A DNA stretch of 64,000 nucleotides from JAWSVE01 sp050633885 (GTDB lineage Bacteria > Pseudomonadota > Gammaproteobacteria > Pseudomonadales > Cellvibrionaceae): positions 806,001 to 870,000 of the forward strand of contig JBOEHK010000001.1 of the NCBI GenBank assembly GCA_050633885.1, in the 5' to 3' direction. Of the stretch, positions 1-8,675 are shown one piece after another (position 1 is the stretch's first letter; every line of letters starts with the position of its first letter). The position numbers and the translations under genes are program-made. The notes under the pieces are model-generated. The model saw only the letters and a program-made list of their open reading frames with translations. It did no database searches and had not been told where the DNA came from.

Positions 1-1
1 G

Positions 2-1054
2 TTTATTGTTGTTGTTGCAACGGGCTCGTTTCTTTTGTATGCATTGAGAGCTCCAACCGTGGCAAGTATGTCAGCCTTTAAAGTGTTTTCTCGTGAAACT
101 TTTTTGATGTTGAATAATATTTTGCTCACTATCATCATGGCAACGGTATTGTTGGGTACGTTGTATCCAATGCTTGCCGATTGGATGGGATGGGGAAAAG
201 TATCTGTTGGAGCGCCGTACTTTAATTTTTTCTGGGTACTATTTACGATCCCTTTATGTTTATTGATGGGAGCAAGTAGTGTCTCTCAGTGGAAGCAAAC
301 AAATTTTTCTCAATTCAAAAAATATTTAACACGACCACTTGTGTTTAGCGCGGCGATTGCGATTATTTTTCCTTTCTTTTACGGGGAAGAATACCGTATT
401 GGTGGAGCGGTGACCCTGTTTGTTGCTGCTTGGGTCATTAGCGCGACATTGGCGGGAGTGTTCAAACAAATACGAAATGCAAAATCGGTCATTCAAGGGT
501 TAAGACAATTAACTGTTGGCTATTACAGCATGGTTGTTGCTCATATTGGCATTGGTATTTTGGTTATTGCTGCCGGATTAACGTCAATTTATTCTGTTGA
601 AAGAAATGTTATTTTATTGCCCGGTGTTGAACAGGAATTGTTTGGTTTCTCTTGGCGGTTTGATGGGGTTTCTCGTCAGCAGGGCGAAAATTATGTGGCA
701 GAAGAAGGCTCAATTTATATTAGTCAATCAGGTAAAGAGGTGACCGTCCTCAAACCCCAAAAACGTTATTACATGTCTGGGGCAATGGTAACAACCGAGG
801 CGGATATTCAAAGTAACTTATGGCGTGATCTTTATGTGTCTCTTGGAGAGGCTGCTGAACCAAAAGAAAAAGGCGGTTGGGTAATTACCATTTATGTGAA
901 GCCATTTATATTATGGCTTTGGGCTGGGTTATTACTGGTGAGTGCCGGTGGCTTTATGGCGCTTATTGATAAGCGTTATCGATCGCCTTCAAATGCCAAA
1001 TTAAAATCAAAGGTAAATTCGCCTAACGCAATTGGTGGTGAGGTATCGCTGTGA
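2..1054 (+). CDS. ccmF: Cytochrome c heme lyase subunit CcmF, C-terminal part (cut by window edge)
   Basis: The reading frame is open to the left edge, so only the C-terminal ~350 residues are present. CcmF is the membrane subunit that works with CcmH/CcmI to attach heme to apocytochrome c on the periplasmic side. The visible part has the family pattern ATVLLGTLYP followed by SVGAPYFN, several hydrophobic membrane segments, a periplasmic loop (about window 600-880) and a final membrane helix near the C-terminus. The stop codon overlaps the GTG start of ccmG (GTGA), as expected in a ccm operon. Identity is firm; the true start lies outside the window. Confidence 0.95.
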   Translation, partial: FIVVVATGSFLLYALRAPTVASMSAFKVFSRETFLMLNNILLTIIMATVLLGTLYPMLADWMGWGKVSVGAPYFNFFWVLFTIPLCLLMGASSVSQWKQTNFSQFKKYLTRPLVFSAAIAIIFPFFYGEEYRIGGAVTLFVAAWVISATLAGVFKQIRNAKSVIQGLRQLTVGYYSMVVAHIGIGILVIAAGLTSIYSVERNVILLPGVEQELFGFSWRFDGVSRQQGENYVAEEGSIYISQSGKEVTVLKPQKRYYMSGAMVTTEADIQSNLWRDLYVSLGEAAEPKEKGGWVITIYVKPFILWLWAGLLLVSAGGFMALIDKRYRSPSNAKLKSKVNSPNAIGGEVSL

Positions 1055-1590
1055 AGCGTTTAAAGTTATTTATTCCTCTGATTATTTTTGCCGCTTTAAC
1101 CGTTATGTTTTTTAAAGCATTAAAAATTGACCCCACAGAATTACCTTCCGTATTAATTGGTAAACCAGTTCCAGCGTTTGCATTATCAACGGTAAAAGAC
1201 CGAAATCGCCAAGTGACGGTAACGGATTTGAAAGGCCATGGTTTTTCGTTAATTAATATTTGGGCGACATGGTGTGGACCATGTCGTCAAGAGCATCCCT
1301 TTTTAATTGATTTGGCCAAACAAGGTGTGTCAATTTTTGGCGTGAACTCTCAAGATGATTTGAAGTTGGCACGACGATGGCTTGATGAGCGAGGCGACCC
1401 TTATGTGTTCAGTGCTTTTGATAGTGAAGGGCGTCTCGGTTTAGATTTGGGTGTTTACGGCTACCCAGAAACTTTTTTAATCGATGACAATGGTATCGTT
1501 TTATATCGACATACCGGCGTTTTATCTAAAAAGAATTGGACCGAAAAATTCTTACCGCTTATTGGTAATTCTGCCGACTCAATTGATTAA
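1051..1590 (+). CDS. ccmG: Thiol:disulfide interchange protein CcmG (DsbE)
   Basis: A 179-residue thioredoxin-fold protein anchored by one N-terminal membrane segment (residues ~4-23). The redox motif WATWCGPC puts the active cysteines at about residues 75 and 78, and the cis-proline region reads YGYPETF. In the family, CcmG keeps apocytochrome or CcmH cysteines reduced in the periplasm so that heme can be attached. The start is GTG, overlapping the ccmF stop by four bases, which implies translational coupling. Length and neighbours fit CcmG well. Confidence 0.95.
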   Translation: MKRLKLFIPLIIFAALTVMFFKALKIDPTELPSVLIGKPVPAFALSTVKDRNRQVTVTDLKGHGFSLINIWATWCGPCRQEHPFLIDLAKQGVSIFGVNSQDDLKLARRWLDERGDPYVFSAFDSEGRLGLDLGVYGYPETFLIDDNGIVLYRHTGVLSKKNWTEKFLPLIGNSADSID

Positions 1591-1604
1591 CAAACACGAC
1601 GTGG

Positions 1605-2072
1605 GTGAAAACTCTTATGTTAATGTTCCTTTTTAAAAATAACAGTTTTCTGCTAGTCGCGACGTTTTTTTTCACTGTGGTGATCTCCGCCGTTGTAGAT
1701 GCGAACTCTAATGTGTATGAGTTTGAAAAGGATATGGATCGAGAGCGATTTCAACGATTTACCCATGAGCTTCGTTGTCCGAAATGCCAAAGTCAAAATT
1801 TAGCAGGTTCAGATTCTTCAATCTCACAAGATTTAAAAAGAGAATTACATCGTTTGATTTCGGAAGGAAAAAGCGACGAACAAGTGATAGATTTTATGGT
1901 GTCTCGCTATGGTGATTTCGTATTGTATAAGCCGAAGTTTCAACCAAGTACCTATGCATTATGGATGGGGCCGATAGTTTTATTGCTCATAGGCTTGATG
2001 ATTTTCGGGTTTGTGGTTTATAGAAAAAGTAAACGTAAGGAAGATCACGAACAGATGGTTGGTAAAGAATGA
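1605..2072 (+). CDS. ccmH: Cytochrome c maturation protein CcmH (short form)
   Basis: A 155-residue protein with an N-terminal signal or anchor segment (residues ~14-33), the hallmark LRCPKCQSQ motif (cysteines near residues 58 and 61), a helical domain, and a C-terminal membrane helix (~118-137). The CxxC reduces the apocytochrome heme-binding cysteines with CcmG. This is the two-gene arrangement, with CcmH and CcmI separate, as in Pseudomonas, rather than the fused E. coli CcmH. The annotated start is GTG at 1605; ATG at 1617 is possible. The stop overlaps the ccmI start (ATGA). Confidence 0.93.
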   Translation: MKTLMLMFLFKNNSFLLVATFFFTVVISAVVDANSNVYEFEKDMDRERFQRFTHELRCPKCQSQNLAGSDSSISQDLKRELHRLISEGKSDEQVIDFMVSRYGDFVLYKPKFQPSTYALWMGPIVLLLIGLMIFGFVVYRKSKRKEDHEQMVGKE

Positions 2073-3436
2073 ATGACTCAATGGGCGGAATGTTCTGGTG
2101 GATTGCGGCGCTGACTTTCATGGCTGCTGTTTTTGTTTTTTGGCCCCTTTTTTCTACTGGTAGAAAGAGCCAATCTTCAAACAGTAACACTATTGGTTCA
2201 GGTGCAGAGCTAAATGAAGAATTAAATAATAATTTGACAGAGTCAGAGAAAGTTATTGCGGAGCGAATCGCGTTAAATAATGCACTTTATGATGAAAGCT
2301 TAAAAGATATTGATTCCCAGCATGAGCGCGGAGAGCTAACGCTTGAAGAAAGTGAAAAATTAAAAATAGAATTACGTTCTCAATTGAATCAAGATAATGA
2401 CATTAAAATTACAAGCAAGAGTTTTGGCATTGTCGGTGGTAAGTGGTTGGTTATTGCGTCAGCAATTCTAGTGCCGTTATTTGCGTTGGTTTTATATTGG
2501 GAGCGAGGTCAATATCTTGATTGGGAGATAGATTCATTAATCAAAGAAAATAACCGCTTGCAGCAACGCCAAGCCACAAAAGCACAAATAGAAAGCTCTT
2601 CTAAAAAGTTGCTCGCTAAGTTGGAAAATAGAGTAAAACAAAAGCCGGACAATTTGAATAATCAGATAATGTTAGCGCGTACAGCGTTTGAGTTACAAGA
2701 ATTTCAAAAAGCCATTGCTGCCTACCAAAATATTCTCGACGAGAGGCCTAACTCTCCGCAAGTTTTGAGTGAGCTGGCTCAAGTGATTTATATTTCTTCC
2801 GGTAGTCGTTTTTTGGCTCCAGTAAAAGAATTATTTGATAGGGCGCTATCTATTGAGCCGAATAATGTGCAAATTTTAAGTCTTGCAGGGTTTGATGCCT
2901 ATCAGGCAGGTAGTTTTCAACAGGCAATTGAATACTGGGAGCGATTGCTGAAAACGCTTCCTCCCAGTGATCAACGTTATGCAACATGGTCTCAAGCGCT
3001 TGCGGAAGCGAAAAGTAAAGTAGGTCTCTCTGTGGCAGAGAGCGATGTGAAAAAAGATGGGCAAGTCAGTGCTGATTTGCCAGCAGATGCTCCTTTCATC
3101 AATGTTTCAGTTTCCCTGAGCGATGACGTTAAGTTGTCCGTGTCAGCTTCAGAGACGGTATTCATTTATGCCCGTGCAGCTAAAGGGCCTAAAATGCCTT
3201 TGGCGATGCAGCGGTTAACCGTCGCGGATTTGCCGGTGACCGTTCGCCTAGACGAAACGACAGCCATGGCGGCCGGTATGACCATAAAGCAGTTTCCTCA
3301 ATTAGAAGTCATTGCTCGAGTTTCAAAGTCGGGTAATGCAGCGACTCAGTCAGGTGATTGGCAGGCTATTTCGTCACCACTCACGACAGCGCCAAACTTA
3401 TCTGTTGAATTGATGATCGATTCTAAAATTCCATAA
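2069..3436 (+). CDS. ccmI: Cytochrome c biogenesis protein CcmI (CycH), TPR-containing
   Basis: A 455-residue protein with two membrane segments (residues ~8-25 and ~125-143), a cytoplasmic loop with a leucine-zipper-like helix between them, and a periplasmic part containing tetratricopeptide-like repeats (residues ~190-310) followed by a C-terminal domain. CcmI is the apocytochrome c chaperone that presents substrate to CcmF/CcmH. It is the last gene of the ccm operon here and starts inside the ccmH stop codon. Identity rests on topology, TPR content and position. Confidence 0.92.
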   Translation: MNDSMGGMFWWIAALTFMAAVFVFWPLFSTGRKSQSSNSNTIGSGAELNEELNNNLTESEKVIAERIALNNALYDESLKDIDSQHERGELTLEESEKLKIELRSQLNQDNDIKITSKSFGIVGGKWLVIASAILVPLFALVLYWERGQYLDWEIDSLIKENNRLQQRQATKAQIESSSKKLLAKLENRVKQKPDNLNNQIMLARTAFELQEFQKAIAAYQNILDERPNSPQVLSELAQVIYISSGSRFLAPVKELFDRALSIEPNNVQILSLAGFDAYQAGSFQQAIEYWERLLKTLPPSDQRYATWSQALAEAKSKVGLSVAESDVKKDGQVSADLPADAPFINVSVSLSDDVKLSVSASETVFIYARAAKGPKMPLAMQRLTVADLPVTVRLDETTAMAAGMTIKQFPQLEVIARVSKSGNAATQSGDWQAISSPLTTAPNLSVELMIDSKIP

Positions 3437-3443
3437 CCGTATA

Positions 3444-3473
3444 AGTACTCAAACTTTCCTTTTTTTGAGTGCT
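3444..3473 (+). terminator. Possible transcription terminator after the ccm operon
   Basis: Ten-base inverted repeat, AGTACTCAAA against TTTGAGTGCT, with a pyrimidine-rich loop, just after the ccmI stop. The right arm is not followed directly by a T-run (the next Ts start about ten bases on), so intrinsic termination is only possible. Confidence 0.35.
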
Positions 3474-3642
3474 AAAGCGTTTTTAACGGTGTAAAATTCC
3501 CGTCTTTATTTATCTTCGTTTTAATTTATCGAATAGTGTTTTGGTGCTGCTTTATGATGCCTTCGCGCGATCAATATTCGGCAATAAAATTATAATAAAT
3601 AGATACAAATCAATTAGTTATATTATTAAGTGAAAGTAGTTT

Positions 3643-6600
3643 ATGCGGCTAAAATCAATCAAGTTGGCTGGGTTTAAATCATTTGTAGACCCAACCACTG
3701 TGTCATTTCCAACGAACCTCAGTGCTGTTGTTGGGCCTAACGGCTGTGGGAAATCAAATATCATCGACGCTGTTCGTTGGGTGATGGGTGAATCATCAGC
3801 GAAACAACTTCGCGGTGAATCAATGACAGATGTTATTTTCAATGGGTCAGGTGGCCGTAAACCTGTCGGTCAGGCTTCAATAGAACTGGTCTTTGATAAC
3901 AGTGATGGCACGGTTGTTGGCGAGTTTGCGGGTTATTCAGAAATCTCAGTCAAACGTAAAGTGACACGAGATAGCCAAAACAGCTACTACCTCAATGGAA
4001 CAAAATGCCGCCGTAAAGATATTACCGATATTTTTCTGGGTACAGGTCTAGGTCCTCGAAGTTACGCGATCATTGAGCAAGGCATGATCAGTAAACTTGT
4101 TGAAGCAAAACCGGATGAGCTTCGCGTGACGATTGAAGAAGCGGCTGGTATTTCAAAATACAAAGAACGTCGCCGTGACACAGAAAATAGAATCAACCGA
4201 ACGTTCGAAAACCTCGAGCGTCTGACCGATATTCGTGAAGAACTTGAACGGCAAATTGCACGTCTTGAGCGACAATCTAAAGCGGCTGAGAAATATACTG
4301 AATACAAAAAAGAAGAGCGTTGGCTGAAAGCACAGCAATTGACGTTAGAAATTCGTGACCTTGAAAGTCGAGCAAAAAATAATAAAGACCAAATCACTGA
4401 GCTTGAATTAAAAATCGAGTCTCTTGTCACTGAGCAAGTGGGTAAAGACACTGAAATTGAAAAACTTCGTACTCAGCACGTTGAACTGAATGACACATTC
4501 AATGAGGTTCAAGGCCGCTACTATGCAGCGGGTTCTGATATAGCGCGTATCGAACAAATGATTCAAAACGCGGAAGAGCGTAGCCAACAATTACAGACAG
4601 ACTTAGGCCATACCCAGCAAGATTTGAGAGAGACTGAAGAAAATTTAACTCAAGATAAAGATAAATCTGAGGCGTGGGAAGCCGAATTATTAGAAATTGA
4701 GCCTGAGCTAAATAGCATTAAATCAGCTGAATCAATGTCGACAGAGGTGTTGCTTGAAGCTGAAGATAAAATGCAAACTTGGCAATCTGAGTGGGATAGT
4801 TTTAATCAGCAAGCGGCAACTCCGCAACAAAATGCTGAAGTACAACAATCGCGTATTCAACATATCGAACAAGTGCAAACTCGTTTGTTGGAGCGTATTA
4901 CTAAATTCGAACAAGAAAAAGGTGATGCTGGTCTAGAGATTGCTGATGATAACCTTGATGAACTTGAAGCCAAAGTTGCGGAAATTGAAGACGCGGTTGA
5001 AGCAAAACGTGAGCAGTTAAGTGCTCTCGGTGAAACGGTTAATTCTGTTCGCGAGAATCTGCGAACAAGCCAAGGTTCGCTTGATAGTAAACGCAGTGAA
5101 CTGCAAAAACTACAAGGACAACATGCATCGCTTGAAACATTGCAACAAGCAGCATTGGGTCAATCAAACAAATCAGTGAGTAACTGGCTCGATTCTCAAG
5201 GTTTGAATAACAATCCACGTTTGGCGCAAAGTATTCAAGTGGATAGTGGATGGGACCTTGCTGTAGAAACTGTGTTAAATGATAGTCTGCAAGCTGTGTG
5301 TGTAGACGGGCTTGATCCTTTTTCTGATTTGTTAAGCTCGTTAGAAAAAGGCGAAATTGTTTTAATTGATAAGGCGACAGCAAATTCTTCAAACCATAAT
5401 GCCGCGCCTACTTTATTAAGTAAAGTGAATAGCGATTACAATGTTGCAGGTTTAATCAATGGCATATATGCCGTTGAAGATATTGTTGCTGCATTACAAT
5501 TGCGCTCAAATTTGTCAGCGGGTGAGTCGGTTGTTACTAAAGATGGTATTTGGCTAGGGCCTAACTGGTTGCGAGTATCGAAAGGAAAAGATGCGCAACA
5601 AGGTATTCTAGAGCGCCAGCAAACGATTGAGTCATTAGTGGAAAATATTGCTCAAGTAGAGCAAATTATTCAAGAGCTAGAAACTGATTTAGAAACTAAA
5701 CGTGAATCACTAAAAGATTCAGAGCAGCAACAGGTTCAAATGCGACAAGCGATTGACGAAGAAAATCAAAAGCTCAGTTCATTGCATTCAGAACTGTCAG
5801 CTAAAAAAGTACGCATAGAGGAATCCCGTAATAGACAACAACGCGTCATGCAAGAGTTACTGGAAGCAAATCAGCAAATGAGCGTTGAAACTGAAAACTT
5901 AAGCCAGGCTCGTATGATTTTGTCTGAAGCCATTGAAGCAATGGAGACAAATAATATCGAGCGTGAAAAGTTAATGAGTCGTCGCGATGAGTTCAGAGGA
6001 ACTTTGGATCAAGCGAGACAAAAAGCGCGTCACGACAAAGATAGAAGCCATGAATTGGCGATGCGATATCAATCTATACAAACGCAACTTGAATCAATGA
6101 GACAAAGTTTGAGTCGCTTAGAACAACAGTCACAGCGTTTAGTTGAGCGTAGAGAATCATTACAAACTTCTTTAGAGGAATTAAAAGAACCGCTTGCAGA
6201 AAATCGTGTACAACTTGAAGCCTTGTTAGAAAAACGAGTTGGTGTTGAATCCGAATTGGCTGAAGCGCGACGTTCAATGGACTCTGTTGACCATGACCTT
6301 CGTCAGTCTGAACAGGGTCGGCATCAGGCTGAAACACAAATCCAAAGTGTTCGTGAAGTGTTAGAAAAAGCCAGAATTGAAGCCCAAACTTACCATGTAC
6401 AACGCCAAAATAATGAAGACAAATTAAAACAAGAAGAATTCGAGTACGATGAGGTGATTGCTGCGCTGCCAGATGATGCGAATATAGAAGCCATTGGCTC
6501 TGAGTTGGAGCAAATTGCTAATCGTATCTCTCGTTTAGGCGCAATTAACTTAGCCGCTATCGATGAGTATCAAGTCGAGCTAGAGCGCAAAACATATTTA

Positions 6601-7149
6601 GACGCTCAAAATGAAGATCTACAAGAAGCACTTGCTACGCTTGAAGATGCCATTAGAAAAATTGATCAAGAAACTCGAAACCGTTTTAAAGAAACCTTTG
6701 AAAAAGTGAATTCTGGTCTTCAAGAATTATTCCCGCGCGTATTTGGTGGTGGTAGTGCTTATTTAGAATTGACGGGCGACGATATGCTAGATACCGGTAT
6801 TGCGATTATGGCAAGACCACCTGGTAAACGTAACAGCACGATTCATTTGTTGTCCGGTGGTGAAAAAGCACTAACGGCAATTGCGCTTGTTTTCTCAATC
6901 TTCCGACTGAATCCAGCGCCATTTTGTATGCTTGATGAGGTTGATGCTCCACTTGATGATGTTAACGTGGGTCGATATGCGCAACTCGTTAACGATATGT
7001 CGGAAACAGTCCAATTTATTTTCATCACTCATAACAAGATTCCAATGGAAATCGCGAATCAGTTAATGGGCGTTACTATGCATGAGCCAGGAGTGTCTCG
7101 CTTAGTCACCGTCGATGTGGAAGAAGCTGCGCAACTCGCTTCGGCATAA
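3643..7149 (+). CDS. smc: Chromosome segregation ATPase SMC
   Basis: A 1168-residue SMC protein of normal length. It has an N-terminal ATPase half with Walker A GPNGCGKSN (residues 31-39), a long coiled coil, a central hinge (about residues 500-650), a second coiled coil, and a C-terminal half with the signature LLSGGEKAL and Walker B FCMLDEVDAPLDD. SMC dimers with ScpA/ScpB compact and segregate the chromosome. Carrying SMC rather than MukB places the organism outside the enteric/Vibrio group, and smc followed by zipA and ligA is the Pseudomonas-like order. The initiator context is AT-rich; the N-terminus MRLKSIKLAGFKSF is typical. Confidence 0.97.
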   Translation: MRLKSIKLAGFKSFVDPTTVSFPTNLSAVVGPNGCGKSNIIDAVRWVMGESSAKQLRGESMTDVIFNGSGGRKPVGQASIELVFDNSDGTVVGEFAGYSEISVKRKVTRDSQNSYYLNGTKCRRKDITDIFLGTGLGPRSYAIIEQGMISKLVEAKPDELRVTIEEAAGISKYKERRRDTENRINRTFENLERLTDIREELERQIARLERQSKAAEKYTEYKKEERWLKAQQLTLEIRDLESRAKNNKDQITELELKIESLVTEQVGKDTEIEKLRTQHVELNDTFNEVQGRYYAAGSDIARIEQMIQNAEERSQQLQTDLGHTQQDLRETEENLTQDKDKSEAWEAELLEIEPELNSIKSAESMSTEVLLEAEDKMQTWQSEWDSFNQQAATPQQNAEVQQSRIQHIEQVQTRLLERITKFEQEKGDAGLEIADDNLDELEAKVAEIEDAVEAKREQLSALGETVNSVRENLRTSQGSLDSKRSELQKLQGQHASLETLQQAALGQSNKSVSNWLDSQGLNNNPRLAQSIQVDSGWDLAVETVLNDSLQAVCVDGLDPFSDLLSSLEKGEIVLIDKATANSSNHNAAPTLLSKVNSDYNVAGLINGIYAVEDIVAALQLRSNLSAGESVVTKDGIWLGPNWLRVSKGKDAQQGILERQQTIESLVENIAQVEQIIQELETDLETKRESLKDSEQQQVQMRQAIDEENQKLSSLHSELSAKKVRIEESRNRQQRVMQELLEANQQMSVETENLSQARMILSEAIEAMETNNIEREKLMSRRDEFRGTLDQARQKARHDKDRSHELAMRYQSIQTQLESMRQSLSRLEQQSQRLVERRESLQTSLEELKEPLAENRVQLEALLEKRVGVESELAEARRSMDSVDHDLRQSEQGRHQAETQIQSVREVLEKARIEAQTYHVQRQNNEDKLKQEEFEYDEVIAALPDDANIEAIGSELEQIANRISRLGAINLAAIDEYQVELERKTYLDAQNEDLQEALATLEDAIRKIDQETRNRFKETFEKVNSGLQELFPRVFGGGSAYLELTGDDMLDTGIAIMARPPGKRNSTIHLLSGGEKALTAIALVFSIFRLNPAPFCMLDEVDAPLDDVNVGRYAQLVNDMSETVQFIFITHNKIPMEIANQLMGVTMHEPGVSRLVTVDVEEAAQLASA

Positions 7150-7166
7150 ATTATTAACGTATACAT

Positions 7167-8588
7167 TTGGAAATCACTATGCGTGAATGGTTAACCGTCA
7201 TCATTGTTCTACTTATTATTACTGTCATTCTTGATGGTTTGAGGCGCATGCGTGCCAATCGAAAATCGTCATTGAAAATGTCATTAAGTATGCATCAAGG
7301 AACGACAAAAGATGATTTAGATGATTATGGCAGTGAGCTTCCTAATGGTGGTGCTCGCGTCATTGATGTTCGAGATGAAAATCATGCGGAAGACTTCAAT
7401 AAAAATTTAAAAGAGCAGCAGGTAAGTAAAAGAAAAATAAAAAAACCTTACCGCATCCCGCAGCAGGTCAGCTTAAGTCTTGATGAGCATGTCCCGATGC
7501 TGATGGAGTCAGTAGACGATGTTGTGGAACAATCGCTTCAAGAACAACTTTCAACATCAGAGAAAGTGGCTAAAGAAAAATCTGCTAACTCTAAAAAAAC
7601 TTTTCAGACAAATTCTCAAAAGAAAAAAACGAAACAAGGGCTTAAAAACACGGAGTTAGGGTCGAATAAGCATTCTGAGCCTGACGTATTTGATGAGCTT
7701 GGATTCTTTGATGATGGTGATCGTGTTGAACCAAAATTGTCTTTTGATTCCGTACAAGATTCTAGCGCTCAAGGTGATAGTGAATATCTAGCTGTTGGTC
7801 AGAATAATACGAAAAATGAAGAATTAAGCGATGCGACTATTGATGCATTAAATGACGAGTTGGAAGACGTTCTAATGACATCTTCAAACAAAGTGACAGA
7901 AGGTAATGTTGTAGATAGTGCTGTAGATGAAATGGATAGGCTTCGTGAAGAATTGAGGCAAGAACGGGAAACGCCTGATCTTGCAGAGCATCACGATCAT
8001 GCAATTATTGAGACGAGCGAGTCTGCGGTTTCGCCTAGCCTTTTTAATGATGACGTTGACCATGATGTGAATGAACCAGAACTTGAAGCGTTTGAACAAG
8101 AACAAAATACTGATGATTCCTCTGCTTATCAGGATGAAGAAGATTATTCTGAGCCGGAAGATGTGTTGGTTATCAATGTGATGGCTGCCAAAGGCGAACA
8201 CTTTCAAGGTAAAGAATTATTGAATGTCGTACTGTCTCAAGGTATGCGTTTTGGATCCATGAATATATTTCATCATCATGAAGACTCAGAGAATGATGGT
8301 TGTATTCTTTATAGTATGGCGAATCTGGTTAAGCCGGGAACGTTTGATTTAAATGCTATGAGCGAATTTTCTACGCCAGGCGTTAGTTTATTTATGCCGC
8401 TACCGTTGGAGTCTGATAGTTTAGCTGCATTTGAAAAAATGGTTGCCACTGCCCGTGCAATCGCTATTCAATTATACGGCGATTTAAAAGATGAAAATCG
8501 AAGCGTATTTACCAAGCAAACGATAGAGCATTATCGCTCTCGTATACAAGAGTTTGAGCGAAAGCATCGATTGAAATCGCACGCTTGA
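7167..8588 (+). CDS. zipA: Cell division protein ZipA
   Basis: A 473-residue protein with one N-terminal membrane helix (residues ~8-22), a basic patch, a long acidic low-complexity linker and a C-terminal FtsZ-binding domain (from about residue 330, starting VLVINVMAAKGEHFQGKEL). ZipA tethers FtsZ to the membrane at the septum. The TTG at 7167 gives the N-terminus MEITMREWL, which resembles Pseudomonas ZipA (MEIGLREWL as I recall it). An ATG at 7179 is the alternative and has a weak GGA upstream. The linker is longer than in E. coli ZipA. It follows smc by 17 bases. Confidence 0.93.
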   Translation: MEITMREWLTVIIVLLIITVILDGLRRMRANRKSSLKMSLSMHQGTTKDDLDDYGSELPNGGARVIDVRDENHAEDFNKNLKEQQVSKRKIKKPYRIPQQVSLSLDEHVPMLMESVDDVVEQSLQEQLSTSEKVAKEKSANSKKTFQTNSQKKKTKQGLKNTELGSNKHSEPDVFDELGFFDDGDRVEPKLSFDSVQDSSAQGDSEYLAVGQNNTKNEELSDATIDALNDELEDVLMTSSNKVTEGNVVDSAVDEMDRLREELRQERETPDLAEHHDHAIIETSESAVSPSLFNDDVDHDVNEPELEAFEQEQNTDDSSAYQDEEDYSEPEDVLVINVMAAKGEHFQGKELLNVVLSQGMRFGSMNIFHHHEDSENDGCILYSMANLVKPGTFDLNAMSEFSTPGVSLFMPLPLESDSLAAFEKMVATARAIAIQLYGDLKDENRSVFTKQTIEHYRSRIQEFERKHRLKSHA

Positions 8589-8675
8589 TTTTATCTTGAT
8601 CTAACTTGTCAGTGTCTTGAGAAAATAATTTAAGCTAAAAAATACAGAATAAAATAAAAGTAGAAGAGGTATCAG

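Noticed and set aside
5039..5392. Antisense frame of 117 codons inside smc
   Set aside because: Shadow of a strongly conserved gene; no independent signals.
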